Of a stretch of DNA of 64,000 nt, positions 8,377-17,194 are shown one piece after another. Under the pieces are notes generated by a model. It was given only the letters and a program-made list of their open reading frames with translations. It made no database searches and was not told where the DNA came from. The DNA is from CAYFUT01 sp964346395 (lineage in GTDB: Bacteria; Bacillota; Halanaerobiia; Halobacteroidales; Halobacteroidaceae). The translations under genes were made by a program, and so were the position numbers. Location of the stretch: the NCBI GenBank assembly GCA_964346395.1, contig CAYFUT010000004.1, positions 1-64,000 of the forward strand, written 5' to 3'. Every line of letters begins with the position of its first letter. The first letter of the stretch is position 1.

Positions 8377-9723
8377 TTATTCATCAGAAAAATGTTTAGG
8401 AATAAACCCAGTATTAAATTCACCAGCAATAAATTCTTCAATATTTAATACCTGCTGATGAAAAGGAATAGTGGTTTTCACGCCGCCGATTTCAAATTCT
8501 CCCAGCGAACGAAGCATCCGCTTGCGAGCTTCTTCTCTATCTTTACCCCAGGTAATTAATTTAGCTACCATTGAGTCATAATGGGGCGGAATTAAATAGT
8601 CAGGATAAACAGCACTATCAATTCTGGTTCCTAACCCCCCAGGTAAAATATACTGCGTCACTTTCCCCGGGGAAGGGCGAAAGTCTTTCTCCGGATCTTC
8701 AGCATTTACCCGGCATTCAATAGCTGCGCCTCTAAACTCAATATCCTCCTGGCTATAACCTAACTCTTCTCCCTCTGCTATTCTAATTTGCTCTTTTATT
8801 ATATCTATCCCTGTAATCATCTCAGTAACGGGATGTTCTACCTGAATTCTGGTATTCATCTCAATAAAATAATAATTATTATGTTTATCTAACAGCATTT
8901 CTACAGTGCCAGCATTGTGGTAATCTACCCCTTCAGCTGCTCTAACTGCTGCCTGCCCCATTTCTTCTCTTAATTCGGGCTCTATAGCTGGCGATGGAGC
9001 TTCTTCAATCAGCTTTTGATGGCGGCGCTGAATAGAACAATCCCGCTCACCTAAATGAACTACATTACCGTGTTCATCAGCCAAAATTTGAAATTCAATA
9101 TGACGCGGATCTTCTACATATTTTTCTAAATACACTTCTGCACTGCCGAAAGCTGATTCTGCTTCTGAACTAGCCGTCTGCATTGCCTGTTCTAATTGAC
9201 TAGCATCTTCAGCAATTCTCATTCCGCGGCCCCCGCCGCCAAAGGAAGCCTTTACAATTACAGGATATCCTATATCTTCGGCTACCTTCAATGCTTCTTC
9301 CTGCCCCTTTAGTGCCCCCTCGCTGCCGGGGACTACTGGGACTCCTGCTTCAATCATTGTTTCTCGGGCTACTGCTTTATCTCCCGTTTTTTCAATTGAT
9401 TCCGCTTTGGGTCCAATAAATTTAAATCCACTTTCCACACAGACATCAGCAAAGTGAGCATTTTCCGATAAAAATCCATAGCCTGGATGAATAGCATCTA
9501 CCTCTGCTATTTCTGCTACACTAATCAAGCTAGGTATATCTAAATAACTTTCATTAGAGGAAGCGGGGCCTATACAATAGGCTTCATCTGCATAATCTAC
9601 ATGCAGGGCATTTTCATCCGCTTCCGAATAAACAGCTACCGTTTCAATATCTAATTCATGACAAGCTCTGATAACTCTAACCGCAATTTCGCCTCTATTA
9701 GCCACTAATATTTTATCAAACAT
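8377..9723 (-). CDS. accC: Biotin carboxylase (AccC / pyruvate carboxylase subunit A)
   Basis: A 448-residue ATP-grasp enzyme that carboxylates biotin using ATP and bicarbonate. It starts MFDKILVANRGEIAVRVIRA, has the glycine-rich ATP loop SFGGGGRGMRIA (about residues 160-171), the HIEFQI and GERDCSIQRRHQKL motifs, and the catalytic FIEMNTRIQVEHPVTE. Length equals E. coli AccC. It lies 16 nt downstream of the fused carboxyltransferase-BCCP gene, which suggests the pair works as a two-subunit pyruvate carboxylase or oxaloacetate decarboxylase-like system, or shares biotin carboxylase with acetyl-CoA carboxylase; accA and accD are not in the window. Confidence 0.95.
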   Translation of the reverse strand: MFDKILVANRGEIAVRVIRACHELDIETVAVYSEADENALHVDYADEAYCIGPASSNESYLDIPSLISVAEIAEVDAIHPGYGFLSENAHFADVCVESGFKFIGPKAESIEKTGDKAVARETMIEAGVPVVPGSEGALKGQEEALKVAEDIGYPVIVKASFGGGGRGMRIAEDASQLEQAMQTASSEAESAFGSAEVYLEKYVEDPRHIEFQILADEHGNVVHLGERDCSIQRRHQKLIEEAPSPAIEPELREEMGQAAVRAAEGVDYHNAGTVEMLLDKHNNYYFIEMNTRIQVEHPVTEMITGIDIIKEQIRIAEGEELGYSQEDIEFRGAAIECRVNAEDPEKDFRPSPGKVTQYILPGGLGTRIDSAVYPDYLIPPHYDSMVAKLITWGKDREEARKRMLRSLGEFEIGGVKTTIPFHQQVLNIEEFIAGEFNTGFIPKHFSDE

Positions 9724-9739
9724 TTTATCCCTACCCCTC

Positions 9740-11671
9740 CTACAGTCGCTCTACTACAAATAATGGTTGATTATACTCTACTGATTCTGCATCTTCAACT
9801 AGTATATCCATAATTTTGCATTTAAATTCAGCTTCAATTTCATTCATTAATTTCATTGCTTCAATAATACAGACAGTATCACCAGGTTCTACTATATCTC
9901 CTACCTCTACAAACGCATCCGCATCAGGAGCAGGCGCCCGATAAAAAGTACCTACCATCGGCGCTTCAATTTTTTCTCCCTCTACACTTTGCTCTTCGCT
10001 TTCTTCTGCTGAAGCAGCAGATGCTTCTTCCGTTTGAGCCGGCTGCGGAGCAGCTTGGGTTTGTTGCGCAGGCTGTGGTGCTTGTTGTTCTACCTGCTGT
10101 TGAGGAACAACAGCCTCCTGACTAACTACTCCTCCTTTTTTGATACTAATCTTCGTTCCCTCATCTTCTAAATTAATTTCAGAAATATCGGTTTCATTTA
10201 ACATCTGGACTAATTCCTTAATATCTTCAACTTCCATTTCTGTGTCGCCCTCCTTATTAGTTTCTTGTTCTCCTTCTTCTGGCTTATCTTCGCCAAAAAT
10301 ATCTCGATCTTTCTTTCGTTCTTTTAAAAACTTTAATCCTACCTGCGGAAATAAAGCATAAGATAAATAATCTTCTTCTTTCTCTACATATTGTTCAACT
10401 TCATCTTTTATATTATCCAATATCGGCTCTAACAAATCAGCTGGCCGACATTTAATGGGCTCTTCTTCTCCAATAGCTTTCTTCTGAACTTCGGGATTAA
10501 TCTCAGCTGGCGGCTGACCGTAATACCCCTTAATATACGATTTAACTTCGTCAGGAATCACTTTATATCTTTCCCCAACTAATACATTAAATACAGCCTG
10601 CGTTCCTACTAATTGGCTAGTAGGAGTTACCAGCGGAGGATAACCTAAATCTTCTCTTACTCTAGGGATTTCTTCTAGAACATCATGCAGTTTATCCAGA
10701 GCATCTTGGTCTTCTAACTGAGACACAAGATTGGAAATCATCCCGCCAGGAACTTGATGAGAGAAAGTCTGCATATCAGTAATCTTAGTAACTCCCCGAT
10801 TAAAGCCGCGTTTCTTCCTTACTCGCTCAAAATAACTATCTATTTCAAACAGCAGATCAAGATCAAACTGATCATCATACTTTGTTCCCTGCCAGATAGC
10901 AGTTAGTGTTTCTACTGGCGGCTGCGAAGAACCAAAAGCTAGGGAAGCAGTAGCAGTATCCACAATATCTGCTCCAGCTTCAACCGCCTTCATATAAGTA
11001 GAAATCGCCATTCCACCAATATAGTGAGCATGCAGTTCAATCGGCATATCAACTTCTTCTTTAATTGCTGAAATCAAATTATAAGCCCTATACGGCTTCA
11101 GCAAGCCCGCCATATCTTTAATACAGAGAGAGTCTACTCCCATCTCTTTTAAAGTTACAGCAGTATCTACATAATGTTCAATAGTATGCACTGGACTCAC
11201 AGTATACACAACAGTAGCCTGAATGTGTTTCCCAGTTTCTTTAACTGCTTCTATTGCTGTTTTCATATTTCTTACATCATTCAGAGCATCGAAAATTCTA
11301 AAGATATCAATTCCATTCTCAGCTGCCTTGTAAACAAAGTTTTCGACTACATCATCAGGGTAATGTTTATAACCAACTACATTTTGACCCCTCAGCAACA
11401 TCTGCAGCGGAGTATCATTAATATAACTATCTAACAACTGTAATCTGTCCCAGGGATCTTCCTCTAAATACCGCATACAGACATCAAAAGTAGCCCCACC
11501 CCAAACTTCCAGAGCATGATAACCTACCTCATCCATCTTACCAATAATCGGCAGCATATCCTCAGTTCGCATTCGGGTAGCCCACAATGATTGATGAGCA
11601 TCCCGTAAAGTGGTATCAGTAATTGCCACCTCATTTCCTTCCGGCATTTTTACTTTCCTATTATTACTCAT
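9740..11671 (-). CDS. Fused carboxyltransferase (OadA/PycB) and biotin carboxyl carrier protein (AccB)
   Basis: A 643-residue two-part protein. Residues 1 to about 470 are the biotin-dependent carboxyltransferase that moves CO2 to pyruvate or from oxaloacetate: TTLRDAHQSLWATRMRTEDM near residue 20, the metal/lysine motif CIKDMAG, HAHYIGG, and a PYC_OADA C-terminal part (VTPTSQLVGTQAVFNVL). Residues 479-643 are a complete AccB: an N-terminal segment MEVEDIKELVQMLNETDISE, a Pro/Ala/Gln linker, and the biotinyl domain with EAMKLMNE (biotin on Lys607). In relatives OadA and AccB are usually separate genes. A ribosome-binding site AAGGAGGG at 10248-10255 lies ten bases before the in-frame ATG of Met479, so free AccB may also be made. 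Confidence 0.9.
   Translation of the reverse strand: MSNNRKVKMPEGNEVAITDTTLRDAHQSLWATRMRTEDMLPIIGKMDEVGYHALEVWGGATFDVCMRYLEEDPWDRLQLLDSYINDTPLQMLLRGQNVVGYKHYPDDVVENFVYKAAENGIDIFRIFDALNDVRNMKTAIEAVKETGKHIQATVVYTVSPVHTIEHYVDTAVTLKEMGVDSLCIKDMAGLLKPYRAYNLISAIKEEVDMPIELHAHYIGGMAISTYMKAVEAGADIVDTATASLAFGSSQPPVETLTAIWQGTKYDDQFDLDLLFEIDSYFERVRKKRGFNRGVTKITDMQTFSHQVPGGMISNLVSQLEDQDALDKLHDVLEEIPRVREDLGYPPLVTPTSQLVGTQAVFNVLVGERYKVIPDEVKSYIKGYYGQPPAEINPEVQKKAIGEEEPIKCRPADLLEPILDNIKDEVEQYVEKEEDYLSYALFPQVGLKFLKERKKDRDIFGEDKPEEGEQETNKEGDTEMEVEDIKELVQMLNETDISEINLEDEGTKISIKKGGVVSQEAVVPQQQVEQQAPQPAQQTQAAPQPAQTEEASAASAEESEEQSVEGEKIEAPMVGTFYRAPAPDADAFVEVGDIVEPGDTVCIIEAMKLMNEIEAEFKCKIMDILVEDAESVEYNQPLFVVERL
10235..10256 (-). 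promoter_or_regulatory. Internal ribosome-binding site and start codon for free AccB
   Basis: Inside the fusion gene the minus strand reads AAGGAGGG, ten bases, then ATG (10237-10235), which is in frame (codon 479) and begins a canonical AccB N-terminus. It would allow internal initiation of a 165-residue stand-alone biotin carrier. The site may also be a relic of two formerly separate genes. Confidence 0.55.
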
Positions 11672-11700
11672 TCTTCTCCCTCCTACCTTCTCTTATGATA

Positions 11701-11722
11701 TAAAAACTGGTCTTCCACCAGT
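11701..11722 (-). promoter_or_regulatory. Leader hairpin with T-run (attenuator-like) upstream of the carboxyltransferase gene
   Basis: The minus strand reads ACTGGT-GGAAG-ACCAGT followed by TTTTTAT, a short but perfect six-pair hairpin with a T-run, about 30 nt before the start codon. Its form is that of a weak intrinsic terminator in a 5' leader, so expression may be attenuated. No ligand-binding aptamer is recognisable. Confidence 0.45.
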
Positions 11723-11773
11723 AATCTACTTGTATGATTAATAAAACTTAAAGTTACTTACAATTTATTATAC

Positions 11774-11810
11774 AAAAAGACTCAGGTTAGTCAACCATTT
11801 AACCTGAGTC
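11774..11810 (-). terminator. Rho-independent terminator upstream of the carboxyltransferase gene
   Basis: On the minus strand the 11-bp stem GACTCAGGTTA / TAACCTGAGTC is followed by TTTTTG. It lies between the spoIIIAH 3' end (11861) and the next minus-strand gene (start 11671), so it ends the spoIIIA operon transcript. Confidence 0.85.
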
Positions 11811-11860
11811 AGAGGTGTATGTACCTTTTAATTATATCTTCTAGGCAATATTTTGTCAAT

Positions 11861-12496
11861 TTATTCATTTGGTTTTTCAATAATAGTTATCTCTTGGCGC
11901 GGTATTCCAGTAGTATTCGCTACAATATCACCAATTTTAGCTGCATCTTTTTTAGTTAATCCTTCAGCCGCTACAATAACTTCTGCTGATTCATCATGGA
12001 TAAAAGCAATTCCATCTTTATATCCGCGGGCTCGAATTAAACTTTCAATTTCCATTTCCTTTTCTATATTATCCGTAATCCGCAGTAACTTCTCCTGCGC
12101 TTCAGATTTTAAATCTTTATCTGAATTGGGATTATTAATCATTTCGCGGAGCAGATTAATCTGCTCACTGCGGGCTTGATCTCGCTCAACTCTATATTCT
12201 ACAAAGAAATCTTTTCCTTTTTGCTCAGCTTTTTCATTTACCTCTTTTACATTAGGCGGGTTAATACTGGAACTTACTTGTTCTAAATTTTCAGGCGGTT
12301 TTGATTCACCGGCTTCACTAGCTGGTTCAGTTTGGATATCAACCTTCTGTTTTTCATTTTTTTTGCTTAGCTTCTGTTGGCCCTCAGGAGTCCGGTGCAT
12401 TACTACTGCTGTTACCATCCCCACCCAAATCATCAACACTAGAAACCAACTTACTCTCCGTTTAAGATTAGAATTCCCCCACATATTTATATTCAT
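11861..12496 (-). CDS. spoIIIAH: Stage III sporulation protein AH
   Basis: A 211-residue protein of the mother-cell side of the sporulation feeding-tube/channel. It has one N-terminal membrane helix (residues about 14-32) and a C-terminal ring-forming YscJ-like domain (EMEIESLIRARGYKDGIAFI, ending EITIIEKPNE). SpoIIIAH binds forespore SpoIIQ across the intermembrane space. Last gene of the operon, 15 nt after spoIIIAG, with AAGGAGG before ATG. Confidence 0.92.
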   Translation of the reverse strand: MNINMWGNSNLKRRVSWFLVLMIWVGMVTAVVMHRTPEGQQKLSKKNEKQKVDIQTEPASEAGESKPPENLEQVSSSINPPNVKEVNEKAEQKGKDFFVEYRVERDQARSEQINLLREMINNPNSDKDLKSEAQEKLLRITDNIEKEMEIESLIRARGYKDGIAFIHDESAEVIVAAEGLTKKDAAKIGDIVANTTGIPRQEITIIEKPNE

Positions 12497-12510
12497 TACG
12501 CTTTTCCTCC

Positions 12511-13080
12511 TTACTCTGCTTTTGGTAAGACAGCTATTTTATAACTCGGAATCCCTAATCCCCTCTCTACGGCGCGAATTAAACCAGCTTTGATCTGCGA
12601 ATTATGTGCTCCTTCAGCTACTATCAATACGCCCTTGACTTTAGGCTTAATTTCTCTTTTGACTACTGCTTCTTCCCCGCCGCCTTTATTTAAAATTACT
12701 ACTTTACTTTCTTTATTATGCCTGCTGTTTCTTTTCACTTGTTGAGAATCTTTTTCTTCTACTGTTTCCTCCTGATTATCAGTAGTATTCCGCGCATAAA
12801 TCCGCTGCGAACTGGAAGCTAACGTAATCTTTACTTCTACCTCCCCTACACCAGAAATCTGACTTAACATTTCTGCTAAGTTCTGTTCTAAACTTTTTTT
12901 AGACGAAGGAGCAGATTTGTTTTCTGAACTGGAACTGGTAGTTGAAGAAGGCTGGGGAGCAGAAGTAAAGGTACCAGCAAAATCCCCCAACAATATCAAA
13001 AACACTCCTGCCAGTCCAAGCAATAATAATATTTTCGACTTCTCCCAATTATTATCTCCCCCGAAAATCATTTTGAGCAC
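12511..13080 (-). CDS. spoIIIAG: Stage III sporulation protein AG
   Basis: A 189-residue protein with one N-terminal membrane helix (residues about 16-31) and the SpoIIIAG ring-building domain: LAEMLSQISGVGEVEVKITL, then GVLIVAEGA and AVERGLGIPSYKIAVLP. In Bacillus it forms a 30-fold ring in the engulfment channel. The region between residues 38 and 65 is Ser-rich linker. Translation probably starts at GTG with GGGAGGG eight bases upstream. Confidence 0.92.
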   Translation of the reverse strand: MLKMIFGGDNNWEKSKILLLLGLAGVFLILLGDFAGTFTSAPQPSSTTSSSSENKSAPSSKKSLEQNLAEMLSQISGVGEVEVKITLASSSQRIYARNTTDNQEETVEEKDSQQVKRNSRHNKESKVVILNKGGGEEAVVKREIKPKVKGVLIVAEGAHNSQIKAGLIRAVERGLGIPSYKIAVLPKAE

Positions 13081-13095
13081 TGAATATTCCCTCCC

Positions 13096-13626
13096 CTATT
13101 TTATTTTTACCTGCACCTGATCCGGATTAAGTCCATAGAAAGTTGTTATTAAATCCTGCACCCTTCCTTCTAGCTGTTTTTGGCTTTTATTTTGTTTTTT
13201 AGAACTATCTACTGCTTTTTTTCCGGAAATTTCTATTTCCTTTACTCCCTCTTGCCGGGCCAACTTCACTACTACCCGTAAATCAGTTAAGTTTGTATTT
13301 AATTTTACCACTGCCTTTATCTGTTGAGCTAACTTCTGTCGATAATCCTGTTTTACCTTTTCTTGCTGATTGTCCCGCAAATGTTTTCCTTTATCCACAA
13401 TTTCAGCAAACGACGGCGCCTGAGTAGTAACCAAATTAAAATCCAAGCCCGGCAGCTGACGGTTAGTCACCTGCAGTAAAGGAGTCAAAATTACAATGAT
13501 CACGAAAAATCCAATTACTACCTTTACATACCTCCGCAGTTCATTATCCGGCAGCAGAAGTTCAATAAAGTGGGCTAATAAAATTACCAAAATTAAATTC
13601 CGAATCCAATTCTGCAGCCATTCCAT
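13096..13626 (-). CDS. spoIIIAF: Stage III sporulation protein AF
   Basis: A 176-residue membrane-anchored protein with two N-terminal helices (LILVILLAHFIELLLP and VVIGFFVIIVILTPLLQV) and a soluble alpha-beta C-terminal domain ending in FYGLNPDQVQVKIK. Start taken at ATG 13626 because GAGGTG precedes it by six bases; the longer frame starts at GTG within that site. The gene start abuts the spoIIIAE stop. Confidence 0.9.
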   Translation of the reverse strand: MEWLQNWIRNLILVILLAHFIELLLPDNELRRYVKVVIGFFVIIVILTPLLQVTNRQLPGLDFNLVTTQAPSFAEIVDKGKHLRDNQQEKVKQDYRQKLAQQIKAVVKLNTNLTDLRVVVKLARQEGVKEIEISGKKAVDSSKKQNKSQKQLEGRVQDLITTFYGLNPDQVQVKIK

Positions 13627-13631
13627 TCTCT

Positions 13632-14819
13632 TCACCTCATCATCACTGTAAAATTAGCAGTTCCTACCATGATAAGAACCACTACAAAAAACATAATTCC
13701 GACTACCGTAACTGCTCCAAACACCAACAACAAGTTAGTTCCTAATTTATTAAGACAGCTAACAATCTTACTATCATCAATCGGCTGAATAACTGCTCCT
13801 GCTAGCCGATAAATAACTACCAAAGCTACAATCTTTAATACAGAAAATGAACAAAATAATAAAATAATGATTACACTAAATACTCCCAGAGCATTCTTGA
13901 TCAATAAAGAACCGCCAACTACTAAATCCAGAGCATTAGAAACAAAGCCCCCTACTACCGGAATAAAACTGCCGGTTAAATATTTAGCTGTTCGGATAGT
14001 AACACCATCACTAACTGTCGCTACTGTTCCCTGAGTTAGGATTGCTGCTCCAAAAACGGTAGTAATCACCCCTAATCCAGCCATTGCACCCTGCTTAATT
14101 AAACTAGCTAGTCCAGTCACTTCGAATTCATCTGTAATATTATTAACTATATCAAGGATTGTAGCTAGGAAAATCAGCGGGAATATTATATTTTTTACTA
14201 CTGTACTCAAAGCATTAACAATTAAAAAGGTCAGCGGATGAAATAAAGAAGCAGAAGTTAAATTCCCCATACTGACTAATAAAGATAATAAAACCGGTAA
14301 AATAGCCTGCATCACGTCTACCATATTACCTACTGCTTCTCGCCCAATATTAACAGCTAACTTAAATGAATCAAGAGCAATAATTATCAATACCAGATAA
14401 ACCAGTACATTAGCTAATTTACTTACCTGCCGGGAAGCAAAATTAGCCTGTAAATTCTTTAGGATGGCAGCTATAATCGATAAAATAATTAGTTTCCCCA
14501 GTAATTTACTGTTAACTAACAGTTCATCAAATAAATAGCGGGCCAATCCTTTTCCTATCCGCTTGAATTTAGTCTGCAGTCCCTGTTTGCTAAATAATCT
14601 CATTAAATCCTTGATGGTTAAGTCAGGTAAATAATCTCCTGTCTCTCGATTCAAATTATCAACCTGCTGTTTCAATTCACTTAAGTCCAGCTGCTTAAGC
14701 TGTTCTTGAATTATCTGTCCGGGATTAATCATTTCTGTCTGCCCTTTATTATCTGTTTCAACAGCCTGAGCAGGAGCCGACAGTAGTACTATTAATAATA
14801 ATCCTATTATTTTTTTCAT
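13632..14819 (-). CDS. spoIIIAE: Stage III sporulation protein AE
   Basis: A 395-residue polytopic membrane protein with a cleaved-type signal sequence (ends APAQA) and seven or eight hydrophobic segments from about residue 100 onward. The conserved centre GSFIPVVGGFVSNALDLVVGGS matches SpoIIIAE. It is thought to be the membrane core of the SpoIIIA channel, with resemblance to type III secretion export components. Start chosen at ATG 14819 with GGCGGG six bases upstream. Confidence 0.92.
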   Translation of the reverse strand: MKKIIGLLLIVLLSAPAQAVETDNKGQTEMINPGQIIQEQLKQLDLSELKQQVDNLNRETGDYLPDLTIKDLMRLFSKQGLQTKFKRIGKGLARYLFDELLVNSKLLGKLIILSIIAAILKNLQANFASRQVSKLANVLVYLVLIIIALDSFKLAVNIGREAVGNMVDVMQAILPVLLSLLVSMGNLTSASLFHPLTFLIVNALSTVVKNIIFPLIFLATILDIVNNITDEFEVTGLASLIKQGAMAGLGVITTVFGAAILTQGTVATVSDGVTIRTAKYLTGSFIPVVGGFVSNALDLVVGGSLLIKNALGVFSVIIILLFCSFSVLKIVALVVIYRLAGAVIQPIDDSKIVSCLNKLGTNLLLVFGAVTVVGIMFFVVVLIMVGTANFTVMMR

Positions 14820-14833
14820 TTGCATCCCGCCTC

Positions 14834-15223
14834 TTAAGGTAAAAGTTGTAAAATAGATTCCAGAATAGCCATCATAATCGGCAGCCCCAGAATCATAATC
14901 ATTACCTTCCCGGCAAACTCTATTTTAGAAGCAATAATTTTTTCGCCAGCATCCCGACAAATTTGCGCCCCAAATTCAGCAATATATGCAATCGCAATGG
15001 CCTTTAAAATAGTGGTTAGATAAATTTGGTCTACTTCTGCCTGCCGGGCCAACTTCTCTAAAACTTGAATAATTACTATTATTTTTTTGAGCATAAAAGT
15101 AAAAATAATCAACCCTACCACTAAACTAAGTGGAAGAGCTAATTCCGGTTTATACTGTTTTAATACCAGAGCCAGCACTGCTCCCACCAGTCCTAAACCT
15201 ACAATTTGAATTATAGTATCCAC
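14834..15223 (-). CDS. spoIIIAD: Stage III sporulation protein AD
   Basis: A 129-residue integral membrane protein with four hydrophobic segments and the conserved motif AIAIAYIAEFGAQICRDAGE, followed by AGKVMIMILGLPIM. Typical length and typical position between spoIIIAC and spoIIIAE. Confidence 0.93.
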   Translation of the reverse strand: MDTIIQIVGLGLVGAVLALVLKQYKPELALPLSLVVGLIIFTFMLKKIIVIIQVLEKLARQAEVDQIYLTTILKAIAIAYIAEFGAQICRDAGEKIIASKIEFAGKVMIMILGLPIMMAILESILQLLP

Positions 15224-15235
15224 AACTTTAAACCC

Positions 15236-15430
15236 CTAAAACCCAAATATACTACGGACATTGGAAAATAATCTATTGATTAACTGAATAATTACCATTA
15301 AAACAATAATCACTCCCACTAAGGTCAACATCTGCGCCTGTTCTTCTTTTTCGGCCTGCTTCAATACCATATTAAAGACAGAAATTAAAATGCCTAAACC
15401 GGCAATTTTAAATACTAAATCTATATTCAC
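15236..15430 (-). CDS. spoIIIAC: Stage III sporulation protein AC
   Basis: A 64-residue membrane protein with two helices: VFKIAGLGILISVFNMVLKQ and MLTLVGVIIVLMVIIQLI. It contains the conserved KQAEKEEQAQM loop. Typical length for the family (65-68). Confidence 0.93.
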   Translation of the reverse strand: MNIDLVFKIAGLGILISVFNMVLKQAEKEEQAQMLTLVGVIIVLMVIIQLINRLFSNVRSIFGF

Positions 15431-15464
15431 ACTTACAACCCCTTTTAAAATGAAAAATGTAGTC

Positions 15465-15974
15465 TCATAAGATGAGTACTACCACTAAAAGCCCACTCAA
15501 TACACCTAAGTATCGCCATAATTTAACTTTGTTTTCCTTTTTTTCTAATGCTTTTTTATGTAAATTATCCAAATTATCTTGAGCTAACTCCAGATACCGT
15601 AGTTGGTCTTCACTACTTGACTGCCCCAAATTATATCCCAATTCTTCTAATACCTGCTGGTCTTTTCCTTCCAGAGCTGTATCTTCCTCTGTCTCTTCTA
15701 TAGCTTTCTGCCAGGCTTGTTTAGCTGTCAAACCTGACCGTAGCCCCTTTCTGGCTTGCAAAAAAAAACCAGCTATCGGTGGTTCCAATTTCGACTCCAA
15801 TTTAGCAAACGCTTGGGGCAGAGGCGTCACTCCATAACTTATCTCAGTCTGTAAAAGCTGCAAAGCTGTTTTAAACTGCTGTAACTGGTTAGGCCGCGCA
15901 ATATAACTTTGTGCTTTCATAAACCCCCATAAGGTCGTGCTAGCTACTATTAAGACTGCTCCTGCTACTTCCAT
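15465..15974 (-). CDS. spoIIIAB: Stage III sporulation protein AB
   Basis: A 169-residue protein with an N-terminal helix, a cytoplasmic helical domain (LQTEISYGVTPLPQAFAKLE, LGYNLGQSSSEDQLRYLELA) that resembles type II secretion F domains, and a C-terminal helix. The start at ATG 15974 has GGGGTG six bases upstream; the longer frame would begin at TTG nine codons earlier. Confidence 0.92.
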   Translation of the reverse strand: MEVAGAVLIVASTTLWGFMKAQSYIARPNQLQQFKTALQLLQTEISYGVTPLPQAFAKLESKLEPPIAGFFLQARKGLRSGLTAKQAWQKAIEETEEDTALEGKDQQVLEELGYNLGQSSSEDQLRYLELAQDNLDNLHKKALEKKENKVKLWRYLGVLSGLLVVVLIL

Positions 15975-16076
15975 CTGCGTCACCCCAAACTTTAAAATCA
16001 ATTAACAGTTGATAATTTACAATTGACAATTAAAATCAAAACTATACAATTATTTTAATCTTGCAATTTTTTTCAT

Positions 16077-16100
16077 TTTTCATTCTCCATTCTTCATTTC
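16077..16100 (-). repeat. AATG-rich dispersed repeat at the spoIIIAA 3' end
   Basis: Minus strand reads GAAATGAAGAATGGAGAATG. The first TGA is the spoIIIAA stop. Related stretches occur at 22686-22710, 23183-23225, 47907-47933, 55122-55148 and 56356-56376, each at a gene end. Confidence 0.7.
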
Positions 16101-17044
16101 ACCTTTTCTACAGTTCCCGGCCCCTGCCGCCTGCTTAACGTAATAAATCGATCAAAAACACCTGTTGTAAATAGCCCTTGCAAAATTGGCCGCGATTTTA
16201 TTTCCTGTAAATTTCTCCCGTGAACCGTAGTTACCACCCGTACACCAGCATTTAGAGCTTCCTTTAGCACCTCTACATCCTCTTTAGTACCAATTTCATC
16301 AGTTGCTATTACTTCCGGAGACATCGACCGAATCAACAGCAAAATTCCTTCCTTTTTAGGGCCGCGATCCAATACATCAGTTCTAATTCCTAGTCTGTTC
16401 TGAGGTACCCCTTGATAAGCCCCTCCTAATTCCGACCGCTCATCAACTACTCCTACCTTAAGGCCAGTAAAATTTAACCTGGGAATGCCGTCACTAATCT
16501 GCCTAATTAAATCCCGCAGCAAGGTAGTCTTCCCACACCGCGGCGGAGAAATAATTAAAGTATTATAAATATCATCAGTGCCGGCTATTACCTGCTCGAT
16601 AACTCCATCAGCTGCTCCAATTATTTCTTGGCACAATCTTATATTTAACCCAGAAATATATTTAATCCGCTTAATCCTTCTCCCATCTCTAATTACCTGC
16701 CCTACAAACCCTACTCTATGCCCGCCGGACAAGGTTAAGTATCCTGATTTTAGCTCCTCCTCTACTGTATATAAGGAACTATTGGTCATCAAATTTAATG
16801 TCTCCTGAAGATCCTGCTGGTCAATCAAACAGCCTTGATTTTGCTTAGAAACTATATCTCCCTGCGAACTAATCAATAATTCCTCAGATACAGTTTCTAT
16901 CAACAAAGGCTTCCCAGCTCTAAGTCTAATCTCTACTAATTGATTTAACTTACGATCAGGAACTTGTTTAATTATACCTCTAAGTCGATCAGCTAAAACA
17001 GGTAAAATATGTTGTTCTAGAGTTTGTTTTACCTTCTTCTGCAT
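16094..17044 (-). CDS. spoIIIAA: Stage III sporulation protein AA (channel ATPase)
   Basis: A 316-residue AAA-type secretion ATPase of the SpoIIIA channel. The Walker A motif is ISPPRCGKTTLLRDLIRQ, Walker B is SPEVIATDEIGT, and arginine residues of a VirB11-like fold follow (VVTTVHGRNL). First gene of the operon. Start set to ATG 17044 with GAGGTG six bases upstream. Its stop codon TGA is formed by the AATG-rich dispersed repeat described in the findings. Confidence 0.95.
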   Translation of the reverse strand: MQKKVKQTLEQHILPVLADRLRGIIKQVPDRKLNQLVEIRLRAGKPLLIETVSEELLISSQGDIVSKQNQGCLIDQQDLQETLNLMTNSSLYTVEEELKSGYLTLSGGHRVGFVGQVIRDGRRIKRIKYISGLNIRLCQEIIGAADGVIEQVIAGTDDIYNTLIISPPRCGKTTLLRDLIRQISDGIPRLNFTGLKVGVVDERSELGGAYQGVPQNRLGIRTDVLDRGPKKEGILLLIRSMSPEVIATDEIGTKEDVEVLKEALNAGVRVVTTVHGRNLQEIKSRPILQGLFTTGVFDRFITLSRRQGPGTVEKVK

Positions 17045-17103
17045 ATCCACCACCTCGGCTAATTAATTATATTAATCGAGTAGTAAAAATATGAATAAAA
17101 ATT

Positions 17104-17135
17104 AAAAAAATCCAGGCAAAAGCCTGGATTTTTTT
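17104..17135. terminator. Bidirectional rho-independent terminator
   Basis: Stem TCCAGGC / GCCTGGA with loop AAAA and a run of at least six A or T on each side. It ends the minus-strand transglycosylase transcript and could also act on plus-strand transcripts. Confidence 0.9.
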
Positions 17136-17194
17136 AGATAGATTTAATTTTACTTTTGCTTAACTGAACCACGGATCAATGGAGGAAATGGCAA

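Noticed and set aside
10230..10260. Sequencing frameshift fusing two genes
   Set aside because: The reading frame is continuous through the linker and the linker is hydrophilic, as in natural fusions. An error cannot be excluded from one sequence, but nothing in it suggests one.
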